DNA from: Pseudozobellia thermophila
GTDB lineage: Bacteria; Bacteroidota; Bacteroidia; Flavobacteriales; Flavobacteriaceae
DNA length: 64,000 nt
Reading direction: 5' to 3'
Assembly (NCBI RefSeq): GCF_900141855.1
Contig: NZ_FQYU01000002.1
Span: forward strand, 558,001-622,000
A program made the position numbers and the translations under genes. Below the pieces are notes generated by a model. That model saw only the letters and a program-made list of their open reading frames with translations. It had not been told where the DNA came from and ran no database searches. Shown here piece after piece: positions 24,562-34,757 of the stretch (within the stretch, counting starts at the first letter, position 1; every line of letters begins with the position of its first letter).

Positions 24562-26289
24562 TTACCAGCCTTGGTTCTGCTCAATGGCATCGAATTTTAC
24601 CACCTCACTTTGCGGTATCGGGCCATAGTTGGCATTGGACCCGTACAACCTGGGCTCTACCAAAAACTCCCCATAACTGTTTCCGTCGAATTTCAAGCCC
24701 ATGGCGTCGGGCGTTTCGTCGAACAGCCCCCACCTTCTTAGGTCGTACAGACGGTGGCCTTCGAAACAAAGCTCTAGGCGCCGTTCGTTACGGATCAATT
24801 GCCGCATATCTTCCTGCGAGCTGATCGTGCCCAAATAGGCATCCGAATTGTCAAGACCGATACCGGCCCTTTGTCTTATCGCCGCAATTATGTTTCTAGC
24901 CGACATACCGCCTATGGCCTGGTCGGGACCGCCCAACTCGTTGGCCGCTTCGGCCAGCATTAAGAACAAATCGGTATAGCGAACGTACACATTGATCTTT
25001 TCCGACCCCGATATGTTTCCGTCGGCACTGATGATAATTTTGGGGTCCAACAATTTCTTCAAGTAATATCCCGACCGCGTAGACCGTTGGGACACTTGAT
25101 CAATTCCGTCGATTCCCCCTTCATCACTGATCGTAATGGGCCTTCCGTTCAGGTCGTTCCCATTGTAAAGTATGTATCTTTTTAATCTTGGGTCCCTATT
25201 TTCAAAGGGATTGTCGGGGTCGAATTCGGAATGTGCCTCCGTGGCCGGAAAACCGTCTAGCATAGGAAAGGCCTCCACCAGGTTTTGGGAAGGGTTCAGT
25301 CGGCCCTCACCATTTAGGGATGGGGGAAATTGTTGGCTTTCGACCCAGGTTTGGTAGGTAGACACATTACTACGCCAAAGTACTTCAGGAAAGTTTCGGG
25401 TGCCTATCGGGAAATCATAAAAATCGTAATGCCCGTTGGGGTCAAGACCACCGATTCCCCCGATATCGTTCAAAAGTTCGGCGAGGATAGTCGCGGCATC
25501 CTGATAGTAGCTGCCCTGGCCGTCCATAAAGGCGGGACTGGCCGCCAAAAGAAACAATTTGGCCTTAAAGGCCTTGATTACCCTGCCGCTTATGCGCAGG
25601 TCCTGGTCTTTTCCGAACACGAACTGGTATTTTTCGTCGTTCGAACCGTTATACCGCGCCGGTCTTTTTGCCAGGTCCCCATCGTAATCCATCGGCAGGT
25701 ATTCCAAAGCTTCGTCAAAATCGGCGGCAATTCGGGCCACCGTTTCCTCAAAGCCCAACCTCGGGGTATTGAAGTCGGCGTTGAATTCGTAGAATTCGGT
25801 GATGTAAGGTATGCCCAAAAGCTGTCCCGAACGCCCTATACCCCCGTGTTCCTGAAGAATCCAAAAATGTCTAAGGGCACGTAGGGCCACAGCCTCACCG
25901 TAAAGTCGTTCTTTGAACAGTTCGTTGGTTTCCTCGTCGCGTTTCCAGACCACCTCGTCCAACAGGCTGATAAACTTGTTCAGGTACAGTACCTGTTCGT
26001 AGTGCCCCCACCGGCTGGTAAACGGATTCTGCGCATTCCATTCACCGATGGCCATCCTTCGGTAACTGCTCAAAAAGTTGTTAACCGCATCGTCGGTACC
26101 CGCATCGTTAAAGGAGAGCTGGGTTACCATGCCCTCATAGGCGTTCAGCAGGACCCCCTCGGCAAAGGCTGGATCGAAATTCAACCGGTCCTCACCGAGC
26201 AGGTTTTCATCTACGGGCTCCACCAGACTGCAGCCCACCAATGACAGAAACAAAATGTAAAGGGCTATATTTTTATGTATATTCTTCAT
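24562..26289 (-). CDS. SusD/RagB-type outer-membrane glycan-binding lipoprotein (PUL1, pair 1)
   Basis: A 575-residue protein with lipoprotein signal (SLVGC, Cys20). The helical TPR-like scaffold shows SusD features: EAVALRALRHFWILQEHGG, YVRYTDLFLMLAEAANELGG, IRQRAGIG, and the C-terminal NERRLELCFEGHRLYDLRRW. It forms the lid on the adjacent SusC channel and captures oligosaccharides. It lies 18 bp after its SusC gene. Confidence 0.95.
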   Translation of the reverse strand: MKNIHKNIALYILFLSLVGCSLVEPVDENLLGEDRLNFDPAFAEGVLLNAYEGMVTQLSFNDAGTDDAVNNFLSSYRRMAIGEWNAQNPFTSRWGHYEQVLYLNKFISLLDEVVWKRDEETNELFKERLYGEAVALRALRHFWILQEHGGIGRSGQLLGIPYITEFYEFNADFNTPRLGFEETVARIAADFDEALEYLPMDYDGDLAKRPARYNGSNDEKYQFVFGKDQDLRISGRVIKAFKAKLFLLAASPAFMDGQGSYYQDAATILAELLNDIGGIGGLDPNGHYDFYDFPIGTRNFPEVLWRSNVSTYQTWVESQQFPPSLNGEGRLNPSQNLVEAFPMLDGFPATEAHSEFDPDNPFENRDPRLKRYILYNGNDLNGRPITISDEGGIDGIDQVSQRSTRSGYYLKKLLDPKIIISADGNISGSEKINVYVRYTDLFLMLAEAANELGGPDQAIGGMSARNIIAAIRQRAGIGLDNSDAYLGTISSQEDMRQLIRNERRLELCFEGHRLYDLRRWGLFDETPDAMGLKFDGNSYGEFLVEPRLYGSNANYGPIPQSEVVKFDAIEQNQGW

Positions 26290-26307
26290 GTCAAACGTAT
26301 TTTCACA

Positions 26308-29160
26308 TTAAAACTTCATTCGTGCCCCGAAGGAGTAATACCTAAACAAGGGGTTGTAACCAAGTTGCAGCTCCCTAATTTTCCGGTTCTTTGAAAATTC
26401 AGCCAGATTCGATACCGAGGTAAACAGACTGATATCCTTCATCTTCAGTTTTGAGATCAACTGTGAGGGCAGGTCGTAGGTCAATTGTACCCTTTGAATC
26501 CTAAAATTATCATTGCTGTACAGCCAATAGGTAGAGGTCTTTTCAAAATTGTTGGCACTACCTATGGAGGAAAGCCGGGGAAACGTGGCGCTTTCGGCCG
26601 TTGCTTCCGTCCATCTCCCCTTCACTACTTCAGAATACTTGGCATCGCCCTGTGGCCTGTAATAATCTCCCGACAATACCCCGTCGCCACCTACTTGGGC
26701 CGTAAGGAGGGCAAAAAGGGTAAACGCCTTGTACGACCAGGTAATGTCGGAGCCAAAACTCCACGGGGCCCCGTAGCGTCCGATTTGCACCATGTCTTGA
26801 TCGTTGACGACCCCGTCGCCATTTTGATCCTTGTATTTGATGTCGCCCGGCCTTACCGTACCGTACTGTGTCGGCAAACCGTTTTTTAAGGACCCATCGG
26901 GGTTAAATTCATCTACTTGGAACAGGCCTAAGGACTCCAAGCCCCAAATGGCATCGACCGGAGTACCTTTTCTGTATTGGTAGTCGTCTTGGTATACCTC
27001 GTCTACCTTTGTCCGTTCCGATCGCGTATACAGCATCCGGGCGCCGATATCAAAGGTAGAGTTCCCTGCTTTCGAGTAATAGTTGACACCAAGCTCAAAG
27101 CCCGAATATTGGTCTTTGTTGTAATTGGTGTAGGGCCTGAACGAATCGTAATATTCGGGGTATAGGGTAGACGCCCTGATTACCTTATCGCCCATAATGG
27201 ATTGAAAGACGTTGCCCTCTAACCAAAACTTTTTAAACAGCAGCGATTCGAAACCCAGGGTAAAATCCGTCCGTTTCTCAAAATCGAGGCCGGTATTCTC
27301 TCCCCTTAAGATTTTGGTCGATGCATTGTAATAGCCCGATCCATTCGTATCGCCCCAATTATAGCCTCCCCCGTTCTGCTCGTATATGGCATCGTATAGA
27401 AAATAGTCTTGGATGCCCAGGTCGGAATAAATGACCCCGATCGACGACCTTAGCTTAAAATAGTTGAGCCAAGACGAGCCTTTTAAGGAAGGCTCCTCGC
27501 TGAGCACATAGGCGAAGCCGACCGAAGGGGCAAATTTACCCCTGTGGCCCTCGGCCAATTTGACCGAGTTGACATAGGCGCCACTAAAATTCGCCAAGAG
27601 CCTGTCTTTGTAATTGTAATTGAGGCTCAAGGCCACATGGCTGTTTTTCGCCGATTGTTTTTCTGACCGTACGTAGGTATTATTGGCGAACCCGACCAAT
27701 GAGGCATTGATCCCGTGATCTTCGTTCCACTTTTTGTCGTAGTTGACCAAACCGTAAAAGCCATATCGGATGGCAAAGAAATCGGTGTTTACATTCTCGA
27801 CCTGGTCTTTAAGATCGGTATCCTTTACATTGACCAAATCGACGATTCTGCCCTCGTCGTTCCAAGTGGGCTCGTAAACCGCAAATTTATTCTGCACACT
27901 TAAATTGTAGATGTTGTAAAAGTCGAAGCTGACATAGCTTTTGGCCGACAATCCCTCGGTAATGGCATTCAGGTCAAAATCTATGGAATTGTTGACTTGG
28001 CTGACCCGGGTCATATTCGTTTGGTAGCCGCCCGCAAAAATATTGGCAATGGGCACATTGTCGCTATAGGCTTGATTTCCGCCCAGAAGAAAGCCGTCGT
28101 ACTGATGGGCGGCATCGACGATACCGCGTAGTTGTGGATTGGCGGAGAAATCGATACTACTGATCGGGATCAAGGGCGAATACAGGTTGGGCTTGAAGGT
28201 ACTCCCGTCTTGATAGACGTTACTGAGGGAGCCTTTGTTCTTATCGATTATCGCTACGACATCCAAGCTACTTTTGATCCAATCGTTAACCCTAAAGTCG
28301 ATATTTCCACGAACGTTAAAGCGTTTGGCCCCCTTTTCGTTCTCCGGATTGATCGATTGAAAACTGCCATCGGACTTAAACCCTAGGTTAATATAAAACT
28401 TGGTGTTTTCGGATCCCCCGGCAAAATCGGCCGTTACGTTGGCATACGGGGTAAGCGGGCTAAAGTTGGCCTTATCGTAAAAATCGACGTCGGGGTACCG
28501 GTACGGATTGGTGCCGCTCCTATGGTTTTCCATCTGCTCGGCAGAATATAGTTCACCGAGGCCATCGTTGACCCTGGCCTCATTAAAGTACTGCATGTAC
28601 TCGGCCGAATTAAGGTAGTTGGGCATTCTAATGGGCAACCTTACCCCCGTGCTCGCACTAATATTGAACTCCCTTTTCGTGGAACCCCGCTTGGTCGTGA
28701 CCACGATAACCCCATCGCGGGCCATCGATCCGTAAAGGGCGGACACGTTGGCATCCTTTAAAATGGTTATTTCCTCGATCTCTTCCATATTCAAGATATT
28801 TATATCGCGACCGGGAATACCATCGACCACGATCAAGGCATTGCCCAGGCCCCTGATATTCGAACTTCCCTGTAGCCCCGTCATGCGGCCGGAAAGCGCA
28901 TCCTGAACCCATTGCGTGGTATCGAACTTTAGAAAATCATCGGGTTTTACGGTTGATGACGCCCCGACGATATCACGCCTCGTCCCCACCTCGAAACCCA
29001 GGTTTACCTCTTCCTCCAGGTTTGATTCCAACCGGTTCAATGGGTCGGACAATACGATCGTATCCGTTGAGTCTATAGTTTGGGCCTTTATCGATAAACA
29101 CCATACCATACAGAAACATCCGCAAAGCAAAAGTTTTGAAAGTGTGTTCAATTGTATCAT
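26308..29160 (-). CDS. SusC/RagA TonB-dependent transporter lacking the N-terminal carboxypeptidase-like domain (PUL1, pair 1)
   Basis: A 950-residue protein. After the signal peptide (LSIKAQ) only a short linker precedes the plug domain; the usual CarboxypepD_reg domain (GASV, DGNF, YIGY) is absent. The plug has NIRGLGNALIVVDGIPGR and ILKDANVSALYGSMARDGVI. The C-terminal half is the 22-strand barrel, ending in YYSFGARMKF. It imports oligosaccharides with TonB energy. It is 36 bp after the second SusD gene, so both pairs are in one operon. Confidence 0.94.
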   Translation of the reverse strand: MIQLNTLSKLLLCGCFCMVWCLSIKAQTIDSTDTIVLSDPLNRLESNLEEEVNLGFEVGTRRDIVGASSTVKPDDFLKFDTTQWVQDALSGRMTGLQGSSNIRGLGNALIVVDGIPGRDINILNMEEIEEITILKDANVSALYGSMARDGVIVVTTKRGSTKREFNISASTGVRLPIRMPNYLNSAEYMQYFNEARVNDGLGELYSAEQMENHRSGTNPYRYPDVDFYDKANFSPLTPYANVTADFAGGSENTKFYINLGFKSDGSFQSINPENEKGAKRFNVRGNIDFRVNDWIKSSLDVVAIIDKNKGSLSNVYQDGSTFKPNLYSPLIPISSIDFSANPQLRGIVDAAHQYDGFLLGGNQAYSDNVPIANIFAGGYQTNMTRVSQVNNSIDFDLNAITEGLSAKSYVSFDFYNIYNLSVQNKFAVYEPTWNDEGRIVDLVNVKDTDLKDQVENVNTDFFAIRYGFYGLVNYDKKWNEDHGINASLVGFANNTYVRSEKQSAKNSHVALSLNYNYKDRLLANFSGAYVNSVKLAEGHRGKFAPSVGFAYVLSEEPSLKGSSWLNYFKLRSSIGVIYSDLGIQDYFLYDAIYEQNGGGYNWGDTNGSGYYNASTKILRGENTGLDFEKRTDFTLGFESLLFKKFWLEGNVFQSIMGDKVIRASTLYPEYYDSFRPYTNYNKDQYSGFELGVNYYSKAGNSTFDIGARMLYTRSERTKVDEVYQDDYQYRKGTPVDAIWGLESLGLFQVDEFNPDGSLKNGLPTQYGTVRPGDIKYKDQNGDGVVNDQDMVQIGRYGAPWSFGSDITWSYKAFTLFALLTAQVGGDGVLSGDYYRPQGDAKYSEVVKGRWTEATAESATFPRLSSIGSANNFEKTSTYWLYSNDNFRIQRVQLTYDLPSQLISKLKMKDISLFTSVSNLAEFSKNRKIRELQLGYNPLFRYYSFGARMKF

Positions 29161-29196
29161 AAAATATAGTATTGACTAATTGTAAAACAGTTTTGG

Positions 29197-31005
29197 TTAC
29201 CAACCGGGGTTTTGCGGAAAACCTTCGTATATCTCGGTGTCGTTCTTCGGAAAGGGCAACCAGTAATGTTTGTCCTCAAAAACCTTGGTACGCAAGACCT
29301 TCTCGACAAAGTTGATAGGTTTGCCTTCTGCATTTCGGTCAAAGACAATCTCCGTTTTGAGTTTGTACTTTAGTTCGGTTCCCAGTTTCCATCTTCTTAC
29401 ATCCATCCATCTGTGGGACTCATACGACAATTCAACCGCACGTTCGCGCCTTATCTCGTCCATAAAGGCCTCTTCGCTAACGAGGTATTCGGGCCTGACG
29501 TTCAAGCTGCCGTCGGGTACGGCCCTTTCGCGGATCCTGTTGATGGCGTCCAAGGCCGAAAGGTCGAAACCATTTGGTTTTCCGTTGATGCCATAGGCCA
29601 CCAAGGCCGCCTCGGCGTACATCAGGTACACGTCGGTAAGCCTTACGTGAACGCGCCAGGCGAATACACCTTGATTGTCAAAATTGTTGAACGAAATCGG
29701 GAACCACTTTTTCGCCACATAGCCGGTTCTGGTGCCGTTGCCCTTATTCGGGTAGCGGTGTGCCCCATCGGTGTAAAACTGGGCATACCTGTGCACCTCG
29801 TTCTCGCCGGTGGCCGCCCCTAGGTTCTCGACCATCTGGTCGCCATCCAAGACGATCCATTTGTACAGGCGGGGATCTCTATTTTCCCACGGATTGGCGG
29901 GATCGTAAAGGGGGCTGTCGTCGCAGGCCAGGCCATCGTTCATGCCAAAATAATTGTGAATGTAATTGTGGGTAGGAAACGAAGCGAGGTTGTTCTGGCC
30001 AATGGCGCCCAACTGCCAATTGGTAGGCAAAAAGGTATGGAACCAGCCCACATCGCCCGCTTGGCTGAAAATAAACTCCGAGGTATAGGGGTAGCGCCCT
30101 TGGGTCGAATAGAAAACACTTTCGTAATCTTCCCATGGCACCAAGCTATACCTGGGCATTTTAATGACCTCGGCGAAGGTATCCGCCGCACGTTTGGCCA
30201 ATTCCACATCGTAATCGTAAGTATTACTGCTGTTCTGCATCAAGGGGCTTGCGGCGTAAAGCAGGTTTTTTGCCTTTAGGGACAGGGCGGCCCCCTTTGT
30301 GATCCTGAACATGTTCTGCCCCCTTGATTTTTCACCGGGCGCATAATCGGGGTCGTCCCAGTCTACGGGCAACAGATCGACCGCCCTTTGAAAGTCTTCG
30401 TCGATCTTTAGGGCCGTTTCGGACCATTCCGCGGGCCTTGGAATTCTCCAATCGTCTTCCAACACCCTGTCGATATAGGGAATACTGCCCCAAAACTTCA
30501 TGATCTCGTGATGAAAGAACGCCCTGAAAAAATACGCTTGGCCCAATATGGCATTCTTCTCTTCCTGCGTGGCATCGGCCATTAGGTTATCGGCATCGGC
30601 AATAACGATGTTGGCCTTTCTTATACCCGCCCAGCTACTGGGCCACAGTTTGGCCCTGTCGAAGGGAAGATCGGCATTGGTATTGGTGGGGCCGTCGAAC
30701 ATACTGCCCGGACCATTGGTCTGCCATGCCCAATACCTACCTTCATCAATGGCGTAATCAAACTGCCAGGTATCGATACCGACGGCATCTTCGCCGTAAC
30801 AGTGAAAATGTTGCCAGTGGGCGGCCGTACTGTAGTCTACGATCATCGCATACATCTCTTCGACAAAGCCCTGGGCACTGTCGAAGTTTTTAAATACTTC
30901 CTCCTTGGTCAGTTCGGTCTCTATGGATTTGTCCAGATAATCTTCACAGGAGGCCAGCAGTCCCAAAAAACATATAGCTATTAATAATTTGAATACTCTA
31001 AGCAT
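29197..31005 (-). CDS. SusD/RagB-type glycan-binding lipoprotein (PUL1, pair 2)
   Basis: A 602-residue protein with lipoprotein signal (LLASCEDYLD, Cys20). It has the SusD pattern: AILGQAYFFRAFFHHEIMKFWG, VRLTDVYLMYAEAALVAYG, INRIRERA, RRERAVELSYESHRWMDVRRW, and the C-terminal FPKNDTEIYEGFPQNPGW. It is longer than its neighbour and clearly divergent from it. It lies 11 bp after its SusC gene. Confidence 0.95.
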   Translation of the reverse strand: MLRVFKLLIAICFLGLLASCEDYLDKSIETELTKEEVFKNFDSAQGFVEEMYAMIVDYSTAAHWQHFHCYGEDAVGIDTWQFDYAIDEGRYWAWQTNGPGSMFDGPTNTNADLPFDRAKLWPSSWAGIRKANIVIADADNLMADATQEEKNAILGQAYFFRAFFHHEIMKFWGSIPYIDRVLEDDWRIPRPAEWSETALKIDEDFQRAVDLLPVDWDDPDYAPGEKSRGQNMFRITKGAALSLKAKNLLYAASPLMQNSSNTYDYDVELAKRAADTFAEVIKMPRYSLVPWEDYESVFYSTQGRYPYTSEFIFSQAGDVGWFHTFLPTNWQLGAIGQNNLASFPTHNYIHNYFGMNDGLACDDSPLYDPANPWENRDPRLYKWIVLDGDQMVENLGAATGENEVHRYAQFYTDGAHRYPNKGNGTRTGYVAKKWFPISFNNFDNQGVFAWRVHVRLTDVYLMYAEAALVAYGINGKPNGFDLSALDAINRIRERAVPDGSLNVRPEYLVSEEAFMDEIRRERAVELSYESHRWMDVRRWKLGTELKYKLKTEIVFDRNAEGKPINFVEKVLRTKVFEDKHYWLPFPKNDTEIYEGFPQNPGW

Positions 31006-31016
31006 TGTATACCGTA

Positions 31017-34000
31017 TTAAAAGTTAATGTTCAACCCTAGATTGAATCGTTTAAACGTTGGATAATCACCCCGATAGACAGAGGCGGTCTCACCTGTGTT
31101 GTCCTGTCTGTCGTCGGGCAGGTCGGACCAATAGGCCAGGTCATTGCCACTGACATAGACCCTATAGCTACTTCCCGCTTTTGACTTAAAGGTATAGGCC
31201 AGTTCGATATTCTTAAGCCTTACAAATGAGGCGTCGTACCAGTTGCGATAGGGATCGGTGGCCCCGGAGGTACCCAGCCAAGCCGGTAGGATTTCTTCCC
31301 CGTCCGGATTGTCGACGCTCCAATAATCCGATTTGAAATCGAAGAACAGGGGCGTCTCGAGCATAAAGGTCCTATCCGTATAGTTTTTGGTGGCGTTGTT
31401 CACCCCGTAGAACTGTACCATAAAGGATAGGTTCTTAAAACCGGTTCCCAGGGTAAGGTTATAGGTATTCTGGGGGCGTACCGTATACCCATAGGGAACG
31501 GCATCATCGCTATTTACCACACCATCGCCGTTAAAATCGATCTCGTCGTAATAACCGGGCCGCCTTGTTTCCTGACCGTTGTCCTGTGGGGTGGCCCCGT
31601 AGACATCGTCCCAGGAGGTTAACATATCGCCCCGGATGTTGACCCTCGGCTGACCGATGGCATACCCTTCTTCCTTTTGATAACTCTGCTTCAGCAAGGG
31701 GTCTTCCTTGTATATGATTTCGTCCTTGGCCTTGGTAAAGGCGAAATTTGCCCATACATCCCAGTTTTGGGTCAATTGCTTTTTATAGTCCAATGAGATT
31801 TCGATGCCCTCTACCTTGGTTTCCCCAATGTTTACATCGGCCGGTTGAAACCCATAAAAGCTGGGGACGCTTCGGGAATCGGCAGGAACGATGATATCGT
31901 GGCGGTCTTCCTTAAAAAGGTCGAGTTCCAACGAAAGGCTGTTCTCAAGAACGGACAGTTCGAAGCCTATATTCGCTTTTTCGGAGGTTTCCCATTGCAG
32001 GTCGGGATTTCCTATGATGCTTTCCATTCTAAAGGTATAGGGCGATCGGGTACCGTAGGGCTCCACATTGTTCATATAGGCGCTACCGCCACTGGCCCAT
32101 TGCGAAAGATAGGCCCATCGCTCGCCCGCGCTGTCGTCTCCGACCACGCCGTACGAGCCTCTTATTTTGAGTTTATCCAACCAGGTAGCCCCTTCCATAA
32201 ACGCTTCGTTACTCACCATCCACCCCAAGGCGACGGAAGGAAACAGTTCAAATTTATAGCCAGGCCCATATTTTTCGGATCCATTGTAAGCCCCGTTTAC
32301 ATCGATAAAATAGCGCCCGTCGTAGTTGTAGGTAGCCCGGGCCACCCAATCTTCGCGATACCGGGGAAACATACTTCCAATGGCGTACTCTTCGCGGTTC
32401 ATCAGCATTAATATGGTGGTGTTGTGCCTTTCGGCAAACGTTCTATTGTAGTTAAGGGAAAGTTGGTAGAAGAGGCGTCTGCTCGTCATCCAATCCTGAA
32501 TGGTCAGGCCCTGGCGTTCCCATGGGTTAAGTACGAAATCGAATTGGTTGGTTCCCACGGGCGAGACCAATTGTTCCGAACCGTCCTGATCGTAAATTCG
32601 ATAGACCACATTGTCCATTCCGGTCGGGTTTTCCTCGGCGATTCCGCCTTCCCCCCTAAAGTTGTTGTCGTAGGAAAGCCTACCGGTAAAGCTTAGGCCC
32701 TGCAATAGAAAATCCAGTTTTTGGTCCAATATAAAATCGCTGTTTACCTGTACCCGATGGTTTTTGGTAAAGCCTTTAGCCGTTAGTATGACGGCCGGAT
32801 TGCTCAATTCGAAGTTTTCGGTTATGGCCCTGCCATAGACACCATCGTCGTATATGGGCGTATAGAGGTTTGGTGCCAGCGAGTAAATGCTGCTGTACAG
32901 GAGCTGCGGGTCGGCCTGGTTCGTATTCTGTAGGCCGTAATACCCCGAAAGATTGACCGAGAGGCGGGTGGTAGGGGTAATGTCGAAATCGATATTGCTG
33001 CGGTAATTGAAGCGATTGTAGTTAAAGTTGGCCTTGTAATCCCTGCCGTTATTAAAACTTTCGGCGTCAAAGATATCGCCCACGTGCTGATACGACAGGG
33101 CCCCGAAATATTTGACCGACTTTGTACCCCCGGCGACCGAAAGGTTGACCCTGTAATCCGTCGCAAAATCCTTTTGCATGACATCCACCCAGTCGACGTC
33201 CGGATAAATATAGCGTTCCTGCTCGTTGGCCGGGTTGCGGTACTTTTCGATGATATCGATGGGCGTATAGCTCCTCCAAGCCTCCTCCCTGACCGGAACG
33301 GTCCGTTCAATGGCCTCGTTGGCCACCAGCAAACTGTTGTAGGAATCGTACTTTTCGGGTATTCTAGACAAGGTTTTTATTGCCGAACTTGCCGTAAGTG
33401 AAAGTTGTGCCTTGCCTTCCTTTCCCCTTTTTGTGGTGATCAGAATTACCCCATTGGCGCCCTTTACCCCGAAAACCGCGGTGGCCGAGGCATCCTTAAG
33501 AACCGAAAGGCTTTCAATGTCGCCGGCATCGATATCGTTCATGCTCCGTTCAATACCGTCGACCAATATTAGGGGCTGCCCTCCGCCGTTCCAAGAACTT
33601 TGTCCCCTGATGAATATCTGGGGCGATTCGTCACCGGGCCTACCCGTGGAAGACACCGTAGTGACCCCTGGGATACGGCCGGTCAAGGCTTGGCCTACTG
33701 TCGAAACCCCTCCCGACTGCATGAGGTCGGCACCCGTTACCTGTGAAATGGACCCGACCACACTCTCCTTGGTCTGGGTACCATAACCCACGACGACCAC
33801 TTCGTCCAATTCAGAGGCCTCGACCTGCATTACGATATCGATTTCGGTCCTTGAGGCCACTTTAATCGTTTGTTTTGCATAACCGATATAACTTACTATC
33901 AAACTGGCATCCTCGGGAACCTCTATGGTAAAATTGCCGTCGAAATCGGACATTACCCCGTTGGCCGTACCCTGCTCCAGTATGCTTGCGCCGATAATCG

Positions 34001-34175
34001 GCAGACCGCTGCCCTCTTCCGAAATGTTTCCACTTACCTTTATCAGCCTTTGCGGATAATCGCTTGCAGCCAGTACCATGGGAAAAAGAAGAATAAGTGC
34101 CGTAAATAGCCCCATATCCTTAAAAAGAGTAAAACAAAATACAGACCGTTGTGTACAAGAAATCCTTTTTTTCAT
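31017..34175 (-). CDS. SusC/RagA TonB-dependent transporter, full length (PUL1, pair 2)
   Basis: A 1052-residue protein. After the signal peptide comes a CarboxypepD_reg domain (about 45-125; GLPIIGASILEQGT, MSDFDGNFTIEV, VSYIGYAKQTI), then the TonB-box region LDEVVVVGYGTQTKESVVGS, the plug (IFIRGQSSWNGGGQPLILVD, LKDASATAVFGVKGANGVIL) and the beta-barrel ending in RFNLGLNINF. It is the first gene of the PUL1 operon. Upstream 582 bp contain direct repeats and a palindrome that may be operators. Confidence 0.96.
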   Translation of the reverse strand: MKKRISCTQRSVFCFTLFKDMGLFTALILLFPMVLAASDYPQRLIKVSGNISEEGSGLPIIGASILEQGTANGVMSDFDGNFTIEVPEDASLIVSYIGYAKQTIKVASRTEIDIVMQVEASELDEVVVVGYGTQTKESVVGSISQVTGADLMQSGGVSTVGQALTGRIPGVTTVSSTGRPGDESPQIFIRGQSSWNGGGQPLILVDGIERSMNDIDAGDIESLSVLKDASATAVFGVKGANGVILITTKRGKEGKAQLSLTASSAIKTLSRIPEKYDSYNSLLVANEAIERTVPVREEAWRSYTPIDIIEKYRNPANEQERYIYPDVDWVDVMQKDFATDYRVNLSVAGGTKSVKYFGALSYQHVGDIFDAESFNNGRDYKANFNYNRFNYRSNIDFDITPTTRLSVNLSGYYGLQNTNQADPQLLYSSIYSLAPNLYTPIYDDGVYGRAITENFELSNPAVILTAKGFTKNHRVQVNSDFILDQKLDFLLQGLSFTGRLSYDNNFRGEGGIAEENPTGMDNVVYRIYDQDGSEQLVSPVGTNQFDFVLNPWERQGLTIQDWMTSRRLFYQLSLNYNRTFAERHNTTILMLMNREEYAIGSMFPRYREDWVARATYNYDGRYFIDVNGAYNGSEKYGPGYKFELFPSVALGWMVSNEAFMEGATWLDKLKIRGSYGVVGDDSAGERWAYLSQWASGGSAYMNNVEPYGTRSPYTFRMESIIGNPDLQWETSEKANIGFELSVLENSLSLELDLFKEDRHDIIVPADSRSVPSFYGFQPADVNIGETKVEGIEISLDYKKQLTQNWDVWANFAFTKAKDEIIYKEDPLLKQSYQKEEGYAIGQPRVNIRGDMLTSWDDVYGATPQDNGQETRRPGYYDEIDFNGDGVVNSDDAVPYGYTVRPQNTYNLTLGTGFKNLSFMVQFYGVNNATKNYTDRTFMLETPLFFDFKSDYWSVDNPDGEEILPAWLGTSGATDPYRNWYDASFVRLKNIELAYTFKSKAGSSYRVYVSGNDLAYWSDLPDDRQDNTGETASVYRGDYPTFKRFNLGLNINF

Positions 34176-34329
34176 ACCGCTATAATGTGGGTTGATAATT
34201 TTTGATTAAGCCTTCCTTCGTAATTTTTAATACATCGCAAATTCCCCGATTTACATACCGTCCATATCCTATGGATCCTTGCGATCTTTATAAGGCGGAA
34301 AAGCCGTTCGAGAATCATAAATAAAACTT

Positions 34330-34501
34330 AACAGATTTACATATTCTGTTTTATGCTCTTTTTATTTATGAATTTCATTTTGTAAATGTTAAAAAAAAAC
34401 CAAATAAACAAAAATAGGAATGATGCCGCCCCACTTCTATTTGTTGCAACATTTACCCAAATGGCGCATATTGCAACATTTATAAGTTCAGGTGCAACAT
34501 T
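34330..34501. promoter_or_regulatory. Repeats between the hybrid regulator gene and PUL1 susC
   Basis: Three copies of TGCAACAT(T) lie at 34445, 34472 and 34493 (spacings 27 and 21 bp); on the susC strand they read AATGTTGCA. Closer to susC is an inverted repeat AACAGA-9-TCTGTT (34330-34350). The block is 155-330 bp before the susC ATG in an AT-rich stretch. Direct repeats near helical spacing are typical of AraC-type DNA-binding domains, as in the regulator encoded next door; binding is inferred. The rest of 34176-34757 shows no gene. Confidence 0.45.
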
Positions 34502-34757
34502 CGTTGTTGAAGGCCTGTCCCTTAGGCCGAACCAGGCCTTGTACTGCAACGGAACGAGCAAACCGCAATTTTGTGCGCAGGGGAACGGGAACGGGCATTT
34601 CAATTGATATAAAGCGATGGGTGGGCCTACCCGGCCCAAGTGGACCAGGACAAGATATTCGGTAGGCCCGTCACAGGTACTTTGACGGGAATAGATGGGT
34701 TAACGACCAAGGGAACCGTGCGATTTGCTAGGCCTCCCCTCTTCCCTTAAAGGCCAA

